From the NCBI GenBank assembly GCA_947627325.1, contig CANQVO010000014.1, forward strand, positions 1 through 55,537: a stretch of 55,537 nt of DNA, read 5' to 3'. Shown piece by piece: positions 7,626-17,161 of the stretch (the stretch's first letter is position 1; each line of letters opens with the position of its first letter). The notes beneath the pieces were generated by a model. That model saw only the letters and a list, made by a program, of their open reading frames with translations, made no database searches and had not been told where the DNA came from. The position numbers and the translations under genes were made by a program. The DNA comes from an uncultured Oscillospiraceae bacterium (lineage in GTDB: Bacteria > Bacillota > Clostridia > Oscillospirales > Oscillospiraceae).

Positions 7626-10600
7626 CTACTGTACGAACCGCTCCAGGTGGAGCTCCTTTTCCACGTCGTTGAGGTTGATGGTCAGCACCCGGCTGACCCC
7701 CTTCTCCTGCATGGTCACGCCGTAGAGCACGTCCGCTTCCTCCATGGTGCCCCGGCGGTGGGTGATGACGATGAACTGGGTCTTGTCCGACATGGAGCGC
7801 ATATAGTTGGCGTAGCGCACCACGTTGGTGTCGTCCAGGGCGGCCTCGATCTCGTCCATGACGCAGAAGGGAGTGGGCCGGACCTTCAGGATGGCGAAGT
7901 AGAGCGCGATGGCAACAAAGGCCCGCTCCCCGCCGGAGAGAAGGGTGATGGTCTTCAGCGCCTTGCCCGGGGGCTGGGCCTTGATGTCGATGCCGCAGTT
8001 GAGGATGTCCTCCGGGTCCTCCAGCTCCAGGGTGGCCTTGCCGCCGCCGAAGAGTTCCAGGAAGGTCTGAGAAAAAGTCTCGCTGATGAGCTTAAATTGG
8101 GTGGCGAAGATGGTCTCCATCTCCCCGGTGATCTGGGCGATGATCTCCTCCAGCTCCTTCTTGGACTTGGTCACGTCGTCCCGCTGTTCGGTGAAGTAGG
8201 TGTATCGCTCGTTCACCCGCTGGAACTCCTCGATGGAGTCCAGGTTGATGTTGCCCAGGGCGGAGATGGCGCGCTTGAGCTCCCCGATGCGCTTCTGCGC
8301 CGCGCGCATATCCTCGATGGGGATCTGCTGGGCCTTGGCGGCCTCGTGGGAGAGCTCGTAGCTGTCCCACAGCTTGTCCAGGATCTGCTTCTCCTCCATG
8401 GCGGAGGACAGCCGCTTCTGCTCCAACACGGAGACCTCCCGCTCCATGCTCTGAAGCTGGGCGGCCTTGTCCCGGCTCTCCCGGTCCGCCTGGTTGCGCT
8501 TGCCCTCCAATTCCATCTTCTCCTCGGCCAGCTTGCGGATGCGCTCGTGCTTTTCCCGGCTGCCGTCCCGGATGGCCTGAAGCTGTTGTTCCTTTTCCAC
8601 GATCTCCTGCTCGTGGGCCCGGTTTTTCTCCTCGAAGTCGGCGATCATCCGCAGACGCTGGGCCCGGTCCCCGGCGATGTCCCGGTGGAGGGCCTCCAAC
8701 TGGGTCAAGGCGGTCTCCGAGGCCGCCTTCTCCCCTTCCAGGGCGGCCAGCTGGGCGTTGCCCTCCGCCATCTGGCGGCTCAACTCGGCCAGGGTCTGCT
8801 GCAGCTGGGTCTGGCCCTGGGCCTTGGTCTCCGCCTGGGCCTGGATGGCGGCGGCGGAGCCCTCCAGGGCCTCGATGCGGTCCTTGGCCTGCTGGGTGTC
8901 CGCCTGGGTCTGGGCGTTCCGGGCCTGGATCTGCTCCAACTCCCCCTGGAGGACCTGCTGGTGCTGTTGGGCCTCCTGAAGGGCGCGCTGGGCGCTCTCC
9001 AGCCGCTCGGAGAGCTGCAGGACGGCGTTTTCGTGCTCCCGCTGTTGGGCCTGGGCGGTCTCCAACTCGTAGGCCGCGGCGGTGCGCTCCCGGACGGCCT
9101 CCTCCAGGGCCCGGGCGCTCTGGCGGAGCTTTTCCTCCAAGTCCCCCATCTGGGCGTTCAGCCGCTCCAACTCGTTGGCCCGGCTCAGGATCCCGGCACT
9201 GCGGGACACCGACCCGCCGGTCATGGAGCCGCCGGGGTTGACCACCTGGCCGTCCAGGGTGACAATCTTGAAGCGGTAGCCGTACTTCCGGGCGATGTCC
9301 ACCGCCCTGTCCAGGTCCTGGGCGATGACGATGCCGCCCAGCAGGCTGGAAAACACGGTGGCGTACTGTTTGTCAAAGGTGATGAGCTCGTCCCCCAGGC
9401 CCACAAAGCCAGGCTCGTCCACCACCGCCTCGTCCTGGAAGGTCCGGCCCCGGATGGAGCTCAGAGGCAGGAAGGTACACCGGCCGCCGTCCCGGCGCTT
9501 GAGGTAGCTGATGGCCTTTTTGGCGTTGTCCTCGGTGTCCACCACCAGGTTCTGCATGGCGCTGCCCAGGGCGATCTCGATAGCTACGGCGTACTCGTCG
9601 GGCACGTGCAGAAGGCCCGCCACCGGGCCGTGGATGCCGTGGAGACTGCCCCGGTCGGCCTCCCCCATCACCAGCTTGACCGATTTGGAGTACCCCTCGT
9701 AGAGCTTCTCCATCTCGGTGAGCATACGGATGCGGGAGCGCAGGTTGTTCTCGTCCATCTGAAGGCCCCGGTGGGCCTCCTCGGCGTCCCGGGCCTTCTT
9801 CTCCCGGCTGTTTAGCCGCAAAGTGTAGCCGGAGATGACGTTGGCCAGGGAATCCTTGTCCTCCTGGGCGCGGGTCAACTCCTCCTGGACGGCGTCCCGG
9901 CTGGCGGTGAGCTGTTCCAGGCGCTCCTTCTGCTCGATGAGCTCCTTACCCACGGCCTCCTCCCGGTCATAGAGCTCCTGGGCGGCGGCGGTGAGGGCGG
10001 AGAGAAGGGCCCGGGCGTCGGCGGCGGAGGCGGTCTCCATGGCCTGCTTGCGGCGCAGGGCCTCCAACTCATCGGCCAACGTCCCGGCGGTGCGGCCGGC
10101 CTCCTCGGCGGCCTGGGCCTTTTGGTTCAGGCCCTCCCGCAGGGCCTCCATCTCCTGTTCGATCTGCTGGATCTTGGCCTGCCCCTCGGCGATCTGGGCG
10201 TTGATGGAGCCCGCCCGCCCCTCCTGCTGGGACAGCTCCTGCTGGATGCGCTGGGTGTTTTCGATGTTGTTTTGGATCTGGTTTTTGATGACGGCGATGG
10301 CGCTCTCCAACTCGCTCACGTCCGTCTCCTGACGGGAGAGTTCGAAGCGGACCCGGTCTGTCTCCACGTCCTTGTCCCGGATGGCGGCGGCAAAGCCCTC
10401 GGCGGCCTCGTAGAGGGTCTGGAGCTCCGCCTGGGCGGCCTCCTTGTCCCGGACGGCGGCCTCGTAGTCGTTCAGGATCTTGATCCCGCTGACCCGGATC
10501 TTCTCCAACTGCTCCAGCCACACGGAGATCTCCAGCCCCCGCAGCTCGTCCCGGAGGATGAGGAATTTTTTGGCCTTTTCCGACTGCTTCCGCAGGGGCT

Positions 10601-11207
10601 CCACCTGGAGTTCCAATTCGTCGATCTTGTCCTTGATGCGGACCAGATTCTCCTCCGTCCGGGCCAGCTTGCGCTCGGCCTCCTCCTTGCGGTGGCGGAA
10701 GCGGGAGATGCCCGCGGCCTCCTCAAAGACCTCCCGGCGGTCGGCGGATTTCACCGACAGGATCTCGTCGATCTTCCCCTGGCCGATGTTGGAATACCCC
10801 TCCCGGCCCAGGCCGGTGTCCATAAAGAGTTCGTTGATGTCCCGGAGGCGGGCGGAGCGGCGGTTGATGAAATACTCGCTCTCCCCGGAGCGGTAGTACC
10901 GCCGGGTGACCATCACCTCCGTCTCCTCCAGGTCGAACATATGGCTGGTGTTGTCCAACACCAGCGATACCTCGGCAAAGCCCATGCCCTTGCGCTTGGC
11001 GGTGCCGTCAAAGATCACGTCCTCCATCTTGGTGCCTCGGAGGGCTTTGGTGGACTGCTCCCCCATGACCCAGCGGATGGCGTCGGAGATGTTGGACTTG
11101 CCAGAGCCGTTGGGGCCGACGATGGCGGTGATATCCTCCGAGAAGGTGAGGACGGTTTTCTCTGGGAAGGATTTGAAACCCTGGATCTCCAGCGCTTTTA
11201 GATACAA
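7626..11207 (-). CDS. smc: Chromosome segregation ATPase SMC
   Basis: Condensin-type SMC of 1193 residues, normal length. Walker A GPNGSGKS is at about 32-39 after LTFSEDITAIV. Two long coiled coils flank a hinge (about 500-660, with GSMTGGSVSR). The C-terminal head has LLSGGERAF (about 1089-1097), Walker B CVMDEIEAALDD (about 1115-1126) and the D-loop. The start is TTG at 11207, read as Met before YLKALEIQGFKSF; GGGAGG lies 9 nt upstream and the preceding stretch has no better start. It is the first gene after promoter 11247-11275 and so heads the smc-ftsY-rph-rdgB-yhbY cluster. Confidence 0.98.
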   Translation of the reverse strand: MYLKALEIQGFKSFPEKTVLTFSEDITAIVGPNGSGKSNISDAIRWVMGEQSTKALRGTKMEDVIFDGTAKRKGMGFAEVSLVLDNTSHMFDLEETEVMVTRRYYRSGESEYFINRRSARLRDINELFMDTGLGREGYSNIGQGKIDEILSVKSADRREVFEEAAGISRFRHRKEEAERKLARTEENLVRIKDKIDELELQVEPLRKQSEKAKKFLILRDELRGLEISVWLEQLEKIRVSGIKILNDYEAAVRDKEAAQAELQTLYEAAEGFAAAIRDKDVETDRVRFELSRQETDVSELESAIAVIKNQIQNNIENTQRIQQELSQQEGRAGSINAQIAEGQAKIQQIEQEMEALREGLNQKAQAAEEAGRTAGTLADELEALRRKQAMETASAADARALLSALTAAAQELYDREEAVGKELIEQKERLEQLTASRDAVQEELTRAQEDKDSLANVISGYTLRLNSREKKARDAEEAHRGLQMDENNLRSRIRMLTEMEKLYEGYSKSVKLVMGEADRGSLHGIHGPVAGLLHVPDEYAVAIEIALGSAMQNLVVDTEDNAKKAISYLKRRDGGRCTFLPLSSIRGRTFQDEAVVDEPGFVGLGDELITFDKQYATVFSSLLGGIVIAQDLDRAVDIARKYGYRFKIVTLDGQVVNPGGSMTGGSVSRSAGILSRANELERLNAQMGDLEEKLRQSARALEEAVRERTAAAYELETAQAQQREHENAVLQLSERLESAQRALQEAQQHQQVLQGELEQIQARNAQTQADTQQAKDRIEALEGSAAAIQAQAETKAQGQTQLQQTLAELSRQMAEGNAQLAALEGEKAASETALTQLEALHRDIAGDRAQRLRMIADFEEKNRAHEQEIVEKEQQLQAIRDGSREKHERIRKLAEEKMELEGKRNQADRESRDKAAQLQSMEREVSVLEQKRLSSAMEEKQILDKLWDSYELSHEAAKAQQIPIEDMRAAQKRIGELKRAISALGNINLDSIEEFQRVNERYTYFTEQRDDVTKSKKELEEIIAQITGEMETIFATQFKLISETFSQTFLELFGGGKATLELEDPEDILNCGIDIKAQPPGKALKTITLLSGGERAFVAIALYFAILKVRPTPFCVMDEIEAALDDTNVVRYANYMRSMSDKTQFIVITHRRGTMEEADVLYGVTMQEKGVSRVLTINLNDVEKELHLERFVQ

Positions 11208-11246
11208 AAGGCCACACCTCCCAACTTAGCATACTTTAATTAAATG

Positions 11247-11275
11247 AGTATACCAGACTTTTCCCCGGAATGCAA
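11247..11275 (-). promoter_or_regulatory. Promoter of the smc cluster
   Basis: TTGCAT (11270-11275), a 17-nt spacer, then TATACT (11247-11252) on the minus strand, about 40 nt before the TTG start of smc. Confidence 0.7.
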
Positions 11276-11350
11276 TTCTTTTCTTGCCTCGGCTTGCGGT
11301 TCTAACAGCCGCGGAGCCGCATAGATATGGAGAGAAAGGAAGGGATACCA

Positions 11351-12481
11351 ATGAAAATGGCCAAGCTGTCCCGCCGGGTGGCGGCGCTTTTTTGTGCCGC
11401 TCTGGCCCTGTGGTGGCTTGTCCGGGCCCAGGGCGGCGGTATTTTCGCCACCCGGGCCCGGGCCCTGGGGCTGGGGGACGGCACAGAGCGCCTGGCGGGG
11501 ACGACCAATTTCTGGGAGCGGCTGGCCCTGGGCCAGTCCCCCTACCTGCGCCAGGGGCGGGTGCTGGCCTCCCCTGACCGGGCGCTGTCCGCCGCGGACC
11601 CGGACGGCGGGGAGGACCAGGCGGACCCGCCCCCCGCTCAGTGGGAGCAGGAGGAGGACGTCCCCCTGAGCCAGAGCCAGCCGGAGGGGCGGGACATCGT
11701 GGCCCAGACCTTCCTGCCCGCCACCGACGGCTCCTACCCCTCCGCCGGCGGGGTCTACCTCTACAACCGCACCGACCAGGCGGTGGACATGGAGGCCCTG
11801 GCCCAGGCGCCCATCACCCTCACCGGCCAGGGCAAGGGCCCGGAGATCCTCATCGTCCACACCCACGCCACCGAGGCATACACCCAAACCGACCAGGACG
11901 TGTACACCGAGAGCGACCCCTACCGCACCACCGACGACGGCCACAACGTCCTGCGGGTGGGGGACGAGATGGCCGCCGCCTTCGCCCAGGCGGGGCTGAA
12001 CGTCCTCCACGACCGCACCCTCCACGACTACCCCAACTACAACGGCGCCTATACCCGCTCCCGGCAGACGGTGGAGGAGTACCTGGCGGCCTACCCCTCC
12101 ATCAGCCTTGTGCTGGACGTCCACCGGGACGCCATGGAGGGGGACCACACCATCTACAAGGCGGTGGCCGACCCGGACGCCCTGCCCGACTGCGCCCAGG
12201 TCATGCTGGTAGTGGGCACCGACCAGGGGGGCGCGGACCACCCCAACTGGCGGCAAAACCTGTCCCTGGCCATCGCCCTGGAAGCGGCGATGAACGAGCG
12301 GGCACCCACGCTGGCCCGGCCCATCGCCCTGCGGACCTCCGCCTACAACCAGCAGCTGTCCGTGGGCAGTCTGCTGGTGGAGGTGGGCACCCACGGCAAC
12401 ACCCTCCAGGAGTCCATTGCCGCCGCCCGGACCTTCGCCCAGGTCTCCGCGCCGGTCATCGCCCAGCTTTTGGGCAAATGA
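11351..12481 (+). CDS. spoIIP: Stage II sporulation protein P family
   Basis: SpoIIP cleaves peptidoglycan together with SpoIID and drives membrane migration during forespore engulfment. The 376-residue protein has an N-terminal membrane segment (VAALFCAALALWWLVRA), a spacer, then the amidase-type domain: ILIVHTHATEAY, DDGHNVLRVGDEMAAAFAQAGLNVLHDRTLHDYPNYNGAYTRS, SLVLDVHRDA and VEVGTHGNTLQES. These contain the His and Glu residues expected for zinc binding. I place the start at 11351 because AAGGAAGGG lies 6 nt before it; an in-frame ATG at 11327 has no ribosome site. It diverges from smc and converges on purB. Its presence suggests a spore former or a recent descendant of one. Confidence 0.93.
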   Translation: MKMAKLSRRVAALFCAALALWWLVRAQGGGIFATRARALGLGDGTERLAGTTNFWERLALGQSPYLRQGRVLASPDRALSAADPDGGEDQADPPPAQWEQEEDVPLSQSQPEGRDIVAQTFLPATDGSYPSAGGVYLYNRTDQAVDMEALAQAPITLTGQGKGPEILIVHTHATEAYTQTDQDVYTESDPYRTTDDGHNVLRVGDEMAAAFAQAGLNVLHDRTLHDYPNYNGAYTRSRQTVEEYLAAYPSISLVLDVHRDAMEGDHTIYKAVADPDALPDCAQVMLVVGTDQGGADHPNWRQNLSLAIALEAAMNERAPTLARPIALRTSAYNQQLSVGSLLVEVGTHGNTLQESIAAARTFAQVSAPVIAQLLGK

Positions 12482-12484
12482 AAC

Positions 12485-12527
12485 GCGGCCCCGCCCCTCC
12501 GGCGTTTTCCCGGAGAGGTGGGGCCGC
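12485..12527. terminator. GC-rich hairpin between convergent spoIIP and purB
   Basis: Arms at 12485-12502 and 12510-12527 pair with few mismatches around an 8-nt loop. Neither side has a clean T-run, so it is at best a weak bidirectional terminator. Confidence 0.45.
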
Positions 12528-12560
12528 TGGTGTTAAAAACGCAGGTGCCGCCGGAGGTCT

Positions 12561-14000
12561 TCAGACGGTGAGTTGGACGCCCTCGCCGGCCAATGCGTCG
12601 GCGTACTGGTCCAGCACGGGGCGGACGTGGTCCCGCAAAAACTCGGTGACCTGCTCCGGGCAGCGGCCAATGTAGCGGCTGGGCTCCATGTGGGCCATCA
12701 GGGCCTCCCGGTCCAGGCCAAAGGCGGGGTCGGCGGCGATGCGGTCGATTAGGTCGTTGGGCCTGCCCTGGTCCTTGACCACCTTCCCCGCCTCGATGGA
12801 CAGCACCCGGATGCGCTCGTGGAGGGCCTGGCGGTCGCCCCCCCGCTTCACCGCGTCCATCATGATGTTCTCCGAGGCCATGAAGGGCAGCTCCTCCAGC
12901 ACGTGCTTTTCGATGACCTTCTCGTGGACCACCAGGCCGCCGGCCACATTTTCGTAGATGTTCAAAATGGCGTCCACCGCCAAAAACGCCTCCGGCACGC
13001 TCAGGCGCTTGTTGGCCGAGTCGTCCAAGGTGCGCTCAAACCACTGGCTGGAGGCGGTGACCGCGCCGTTCATCACGTCGCACATCACGTACCGGGCCAG
13101 GGAGCAGATGCGCTCACAGCGCATGGGGTTGCGCTTGTAGGGCATGGCGGAGGAGCCGATCTGGTTCTTCTCAAAGGGCTCCTCCACCTCCTTGAGGTGG
13201 CAGAGAAGGCGCAGGTCGGTGGCGAATTTACTGCAGGACTGGGCGATGCCGGAGAGGGTGGAGAGCACGTTGTAGTCCATCTTCCGGGAGTAGGTCTGGC
13301 CCGACACGGGCACCACGCCCTCAAAGCCCATCTCGTGGGCGATCTTCTCCTCTAGGGCCTTGACCTTCTCATGGTCGCCGCCGAAGAGCTCCAAAAAGCT
13401 GGCCTGGGTGCCGGTGGTGCCCTTGGAGCCCAGGAGTTTTAGGGTGGACAGGCGGTACTCCACCTCGTCCAGGTCCATCAAAAGCTCGTTCATCCAGAGG
13501 GTGGCCCGCTTGCCCACGGTGACCATCTGGGCGCTCTGGAAGTGCGTAAAGCCCAGGGTGGGCAGGGCCTTGTACCGATCGGCAAAGGCGGCCAGCTTGT
13601 CCAGCACCCGCACCAGCTTTTTCCGCACCAGCAAAAGGGCCTCCCGCATGAGGATCACGTCGGTGTTGTCGCCCACGTAACAGCTTGTGGCCCCCAGGTG
13701 GATGATGGGCATGGCCTTGGGGCACTGGGCGCCGTAGGTGTGGATGTGGGCCATCACGTCGTGGCGGAGCTCCCGCTCCTTCTGGGCGGCCAGGTCGTAG
13801 TCGATGTTGGAGGCGTCCACATGGGCCTCCAGCTCGTCCACCTGCTCCTGGGTCACCGGTAGGCCCAGCTCCATCTCCCCCCGGGCCAGGGCCACCCACA
13901 GGCGGCGCCAGGTGGAGAACTTCTTGTCCGGGGAGAAGATATACTGCATTTCCCTGCTGGCGTACCGGCCGGACAGGGGGCTTTCATAGCGGTCCCGCAT
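12561..14000 (-). CDS. purB: Adenylosuccinate lyase
   Basis: Splits SAICAR and adenylosuccinate in purine synthesis, releasing fumarate. At 479 residues it belongs to the longer PurB subgroup. It begins MRDRYESPLSGRYASREM and shows MPIIHLGATSCYVGDN with the TS(C)YVGDN substrate-binding stretch, TLGFTHFQSAQMVTVGKRA, LGSKGTTGTQASF, the fumarase-superfamily signature SSAMPYKRNPMRCE, and RTLDDSANKR. The start has GCGAGGGTGAG upstream. It converges on spoIIP and has its own promoter, so it is a lone pur gene here. Confidence 0.97.
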   Translation of the reverse strand: MRDRYESPLSGRYASREMQYIFSPDKKFSTWRRLWVALARGEMELGLPVTQEQVDELEAHVDASNIDYDLAAQKERELRHDVMAHIHTYGAQCPKAMPIIHLGATSCYVGDNTDVILMREALLLVRKKLVRVLDKLAAFADRYKALPTLGFTHFQSAQMVTVGKRATLWMNELLMDLDEVEYRLSTLKLLGSKGTTGTQASFLELFGGDHEKVKALEEKIAHEMGFEGVVPVSGQTYSRKMDYNVLSTLSGIAQSCSKFATDLRLLCHLKEVEEPFEKNQIGSSAMPYKRNPMRCERICSLARYVMCDVMNGAVTASSQWFERTLDDSANKRLSVPEAFLAVDAILNIYENVAGGLVVHEKVIEKHVLEELPFMASENIMMDAVKRGGDRQALHERIRVLSIEAGKVVKDQGRPNDLIDRIAADPAFGLDREALMAHMEPSRYIGRCPEQVTEFLRDHVRPVLDQYADALAGEGVQLTV

Positions 14001-14039
14001 AGGCTCACCCTCGCTCTTTCCGTTCAGATTTGTTCTTAA

Positions 14040-14068
14040 ATTCTACCATAAAACCCCGCTTGGCACAA
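14040..14068 (-). promoter_or_regulatory. Promoter of purB
   Basis: TTGTGC (14063-14068), 17-nt spacer, TAGAAT (14040-14045) on the minus strand, about 40 nt before the purB ATG. I see no purine riboswitch in the short leader. Confidence 0.6.
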
Positions 14069-14159
14069 GCCCTTTTTGGCCCTGCTCCCCTCCCCGCGCC
14101 GGGGAAAATCGTCTTTTTTCACAAAAATAAAAAATTCTCCCCGCCTCGTCGGGAATCGA

Positions 14160-14188
14160 CTGACAGGCGGGGGAAAAAGGTATATGAT
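14160..14188 (+). promoter_or_regulatory. Promoter of the small DUF6514-like gene
   Basis: CTGACA (14160-14165), 17-nt spacer, TATGAT (14183-14188), about 35 nt before the ATG at 14223. Confidence 0.5.
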
Positions 14189-14222
14189 TTGGCTCCACGC
14201 GAGATGGAAGGAGGGCTCCCCC

Positions 14223-14495
14223 ATGGACGGATGGGAACACAGGATCCTGGAAAAGACGCCGACCCCCGGACGCCGCTGGCGCTACGGACTGCTGGTGGAG
14301 GATATTCGGGCGGACGGCTTTCAGTGCGAGAGCTACGGCGTGGTGGTCACCGACGGCCTCACCGGCGAGGAGGCGCGGCGGCGGCACGTCACCGTCCGCG
14401 CCGGGGAGGCCGTGGAGCTGGTGGAGCGGCTGGCCCGGTGCCAGGTGACCCCCGCCACCCTGGGGGACGTGGTGGAGGACTGGCTGGGGCGGTAA
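14223..14495 (+). CDS. Small DUF6514-like protein
   Basis: A 90-residue soluble protein, MDGWEHRILEKTPTPGRRW onward. It has a beta-strand-like core (YGLLVEDIRADGFQCESYGVVVTDG) and an acidic C-terminal helix ending in VVEDWLGR. The pattern, a YG(V/I) strand followed by a short Leu-rich helical end, resembles DUF6514, an uncharacterised clostridial family; that match is from memory and tentative. Start choice: GGAAGGAGGG lies just upstream, while the in-frame ATG at 14076 has none and would lie before the promoter. Its stop is 2 bp from the stop of the convergent ECF gene. No function is known. Confidence 0.7.
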   Translation: MDGWEHRILEKTPTPGRRWRYGLLVEDIRADGFQCESYGVVVTDGLTGEEARRRHVTVRAGEAVELVERLARCQVTPATLGDVVEDWLGR

Positions 14496-14497
14496 GC

Positions 14498-17161
14498 TCA
14501 CGCCCCGGGGCCGAATTTTTCCCGGACCCGCTCCAGCTTGCCAAGCATCGCCTCCCCGCCAAACCACAGAAAGACCCAGGTGGCGGCGGCGTGGATGCAG
14601 TCCATGGGGAACCCGGCGGCGCAGTAGCTGAGCAGGATCCCGGCGTTGAGCGTGTCGCTCCAGGTCAGGGCGGACTGGAGGTTCATGATGCCGCCGTAGA
14701 CCAAAAGGGCCGCCGCCGCGCCGAAGACGCACAGCGCCCCCCGGCGTGGGCGGGCCAATCCGCTGTGGAACAGGCACCCGGCCAAAAAGCCCACCAGGCC
14801 CATGGCGAACATCTGCCACGGGGTCCAGGGCCCCTGGGAGAAGAGCATATTGGAGGTCAGCATAGTCAGCGCCCCCACCAGAAAGCCCGTCTCCGAGCCC
14901 AGCGCCGCCCCGGCCACCACCGTGACGGCCAGGACGGGCTTGAACTCCGGGAGCATGATGAAGACCAGCCGCCCCGCCACCCCCACGGCGCAGAGCACCG
15001 CCACGATGACCAACTCCCGGGCCCGGGGCCCGCGCCCCTCAAAGGCGATGAAGAAGGGGGCCATGCACTCCAGCAGGAGGAGCAGGGCGGTGACATAGTA
15101 TTTCCGGCTGTCCAGAAAGCGCGTGCCCGCCCACAGCGTCAGCGGCGCCAGCAGGAGAACGGCCCCGGCGGCCAGGACGGCCCGCCTGGACAGTCCGCGC
15201 CTCCCCCCGCCCGGGACGGCGGGCCGCGCCCGCTCCAGGACCGGCCTCCGGCGGCCCAGGGCGAGGCCCAGCCCCATCAGGGACCCGGCCAGCAGGCCGT
15301 AGAGCCAGATCTGCCGCCTGGCCCGGTTGGCGATCCCCGCCCGGGCCAGCCAGGGGGTCAGGTCTATTAGCTTGAGAAAGTGGAGCAGGACCGCCAGGGC
15401 GACCCCGGCGAAGCACCCCGCCGCCAGCTTGCGCCATCGGGAGAGCCGCCGGGGCCACCCTTTCGGCGGGCACGTCTCCCCGCTGGAAGGGGGCGGCGCG
15501 CTCTGGGTGGTCGGCGGCCGCTCCGGCTCCGCCGGGACTTCCCCGCCGCAGGCGGCGATCACGTCCCCGGGAGTGACCGCCTGGGGCAGAAGGTCCCGGG
15601 CCATGCGGTTGGCGGCGGTGGTGTAGAAGCGGTTGCCGGAGAAAAAGGCCCGGGGCGGGGCGGCGCCTGTGAGGCCGCCGTCAAAAAACAGGGCGCAGGT
15701 GTGGGCGTATTGGGCGCAGAACTCCACGTCGTGGCTCACCATGAGAACGCCCACGCCCTGGACCAGGAGGTCCCGCATGATCCCGGCCAGCGCCGCCTTG
15801 CCCGCCGGGTCCAGGCCACGGGTGGGCTCGTCCAGCAGAAGGATCCGGGGCTCCGGCAACAAAACCTTGGCCAGAGCGGCCCGCTGGCGCTCCCCCTCGG
15901 ACAGGTCGTAGGGGTGCCGCGCCAAAAGCCCCTCCAGAGCACAGAGCTTGACCACCCGCTCCACCCGGGCGGCCCGGTCCTCCGGGGACAGTCCCCTGCC
16001 CCCCAGGGCGTCCTCCAGGTCCTCCCCCACCGTCTGTTTTACAAAAAGGGCCTGGGGGGACTGGGGCAGAACACCCACCGCCCCTGACCGGCGCGCCGCG
16101 CCCCGGTCCGGCTTCAACAGACCGGCGAGGAGTTTGAGGGCGGTGGTCTTGCCCGCGCCGTTGCCGCCCAGCACCGCCATCAGTTCCCCTTTTTCCAGCC
16201 GCAGGGACAGCCCCTTCACCACGTCGGGTCCGTCCTTTTCGTAGCGGAACCAGAGCTCCTCCGCCTCCAAGACGGCCTCGCCGGAGGGGCGGCGGGGCTC
16301 CGCGGGGGGCGTCTCCCCCAGCGTTCGGCGGGCGGCCAGGTCGGCCAGCCACGCCCGCCCCTCCCGGACGGTGACGGGGCAAGTCTCCCCCGCCGCCGGG
16401 ACCGCCGCCCACACTCGCATGGGGGTGGGCATGGCCTGGAACATGGCGTGGCCCCGCTCCCGCAGGGCCAGGCCCACCTCTCCCGGCGCGCCCAGGGCCA
16501 GGACGCGCCCCGCCTCCAAAACGGCCACCCGGTCGGCCAGGGGCAGGGCCTCTTCCAGGCGGTGCTCGGTGAGCAGGACGGTGGTGCCCAGTTCCCGGTT
16601 GATCCGGCCAACGGTGGCCAGCAGATCGGCGGCGGCCACGGGGTCCAGCTGGGCGGTGGGCTCGTCCAGGATGAGCACATCCGGCTGCGTGACCATCACG
16701 GCGGCCAGGTTCAAAAGCTGTTTCTGCCCCCCGGAGAGGGTGTCCACGTCCTGATAAAACCACGGCTGGATGCCGAAAAAGGCGGCGATCTCCGCCACCC
16801 GGCGGCGGATGACGGGCGGGTCCAGGCCCAGGGACTCCAGCCCGAAGGCCAACTCGTGCCAGACCTTGTGGGTGACGATCTGATCCTCCGGGCTCTGGAG
16901 GACGAAGCCGATCTCCTGGGCCTGCCGCCGCGGGTCGATGTCGGCCAGGGGCGCTCCGGCAAAGCGGATCTCCCCCTCCAGGATGCCGCCGGGGGCCAGG
17001 GCGGGCTTCAGTTGCCGCAGAAGGGTGGTCTTTCCGCACCCCGACGGGCCGCAGAGCACCAAAAACTCCCCCCGGCCCACCGTCAGGCTCACGTCGTCCA
17101 GGGCGGGGCGGGTCTGCCCGGGGTAGAAGAAGCTCACATGGCGCAGGTCGAACATCTCCAT
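14498..17161 (-). CDS. ECF transporter fusion: two EcfA-type ATPases plus an S-like membrane domain
   Basis: A single 887-residue chain joining three modules of an energy-coupling-factor vitamin importer. ATPase 1 has Walker A GPSGCGKT (38-45), signature LSGGQKQ (142-148), Walker B LILDEPT (163-169) and EHRLEEA. ATPase 2 has GGNGAGKT (332-339), LSEGERQR (420-427), LLLDEPTRGLDPAGK and SHDVEF. From about 580 on are six or so hydrophobic helices resembling an ECF S component (RELVIVAVLCAVGVAGR, LPEFKPVLAVTVVAGAALGSETGF). The start at 17161 has GGAAAGGAGG 7 nt upstream and lies inside the last 28 nt of ecfT. A cobalamin riboswitch upstream makes vitamin B12 or a corrinoid precursor the likely substrate (inference). 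Confidence 0.9.
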   Translation of the reverse strand: MEMFDLRHVSFFYPGQTRPALDDVSLTVGRGEFLVLCGPSGCGKTTLLRQLKPALAPGGILEGEIRFAGAPLADIDPRRQAQEIGFVLQSPEDQIVTHKVWHELAFGLESLGLDPPVIRRRVAEIAAFFGIQPWFYQDVDTLSGGQKQLLNLAAVMVTQPDVLILDEPTAQLDPVAAADLLATVGRINRELGTTVLLTEHRLEEALPLADRVAVLEAGRVLALGAPGEVGLALRERGHAMFQAMPTPMRVWAAVPAAGETCPVTVREGRAWLADLAARRTLGETPPAEPRRPSGEAVLEAEELWFRYEKDGPDVVKGLSLRLEKGELMAVLGGNGAGKTTALKLLAGLLKPDRGAARRSGAVGVLPQSPQALFVKQTVGEDLEDALGGRGLSPEDRAARVERVVKLCALEGLLARHPYDLSEGERQRAALAKVLLPEPRILLLDEPTRGLDPAGKAALAGIMRDLLVQGVGVLMVSHDVEFCAQYAHTCALFFDGGLTGAAPPRAFFSGNRFYTTAANRMARDLLPQAVTPGDVIAACGGEVPAEPERPPTTQSAPPPSSGETCPPKGWPRRLSRWRKLAAGCFAGVALAVLLHFLKLIDLTPWLARAGIANRARRQIWLYGLLAGSLMGLGLALGRRRPVLERARPAVPGGGRRGLSRRAVLAAGAVLLLAPLTLWAGTRFLDSRKYYVTALLLLLECMAPFFIAFEGRGPRARELVIVAVLCAVGVAGRLVFIMLPEFKPVLAVTVVAGAALGSETGFLVGALTMLTSNMLFSQGPWTPWQMFAMGLVGFLAGCLFHSGLARPRRGALCVFGAAAALLVYGGIMNLQSALTWSDTLNAGILLSYCAAGFPMDCIHAAATWVFLWFGGEAMLGKLERVREKFGPGA

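Noticed and set aside
11240-12394. 384-codon minus-strand frame opposite spoIIP.
   Set aside because: Antisense shadow; the plus frame has the full SpoIIP domain with its His and Glu residues.
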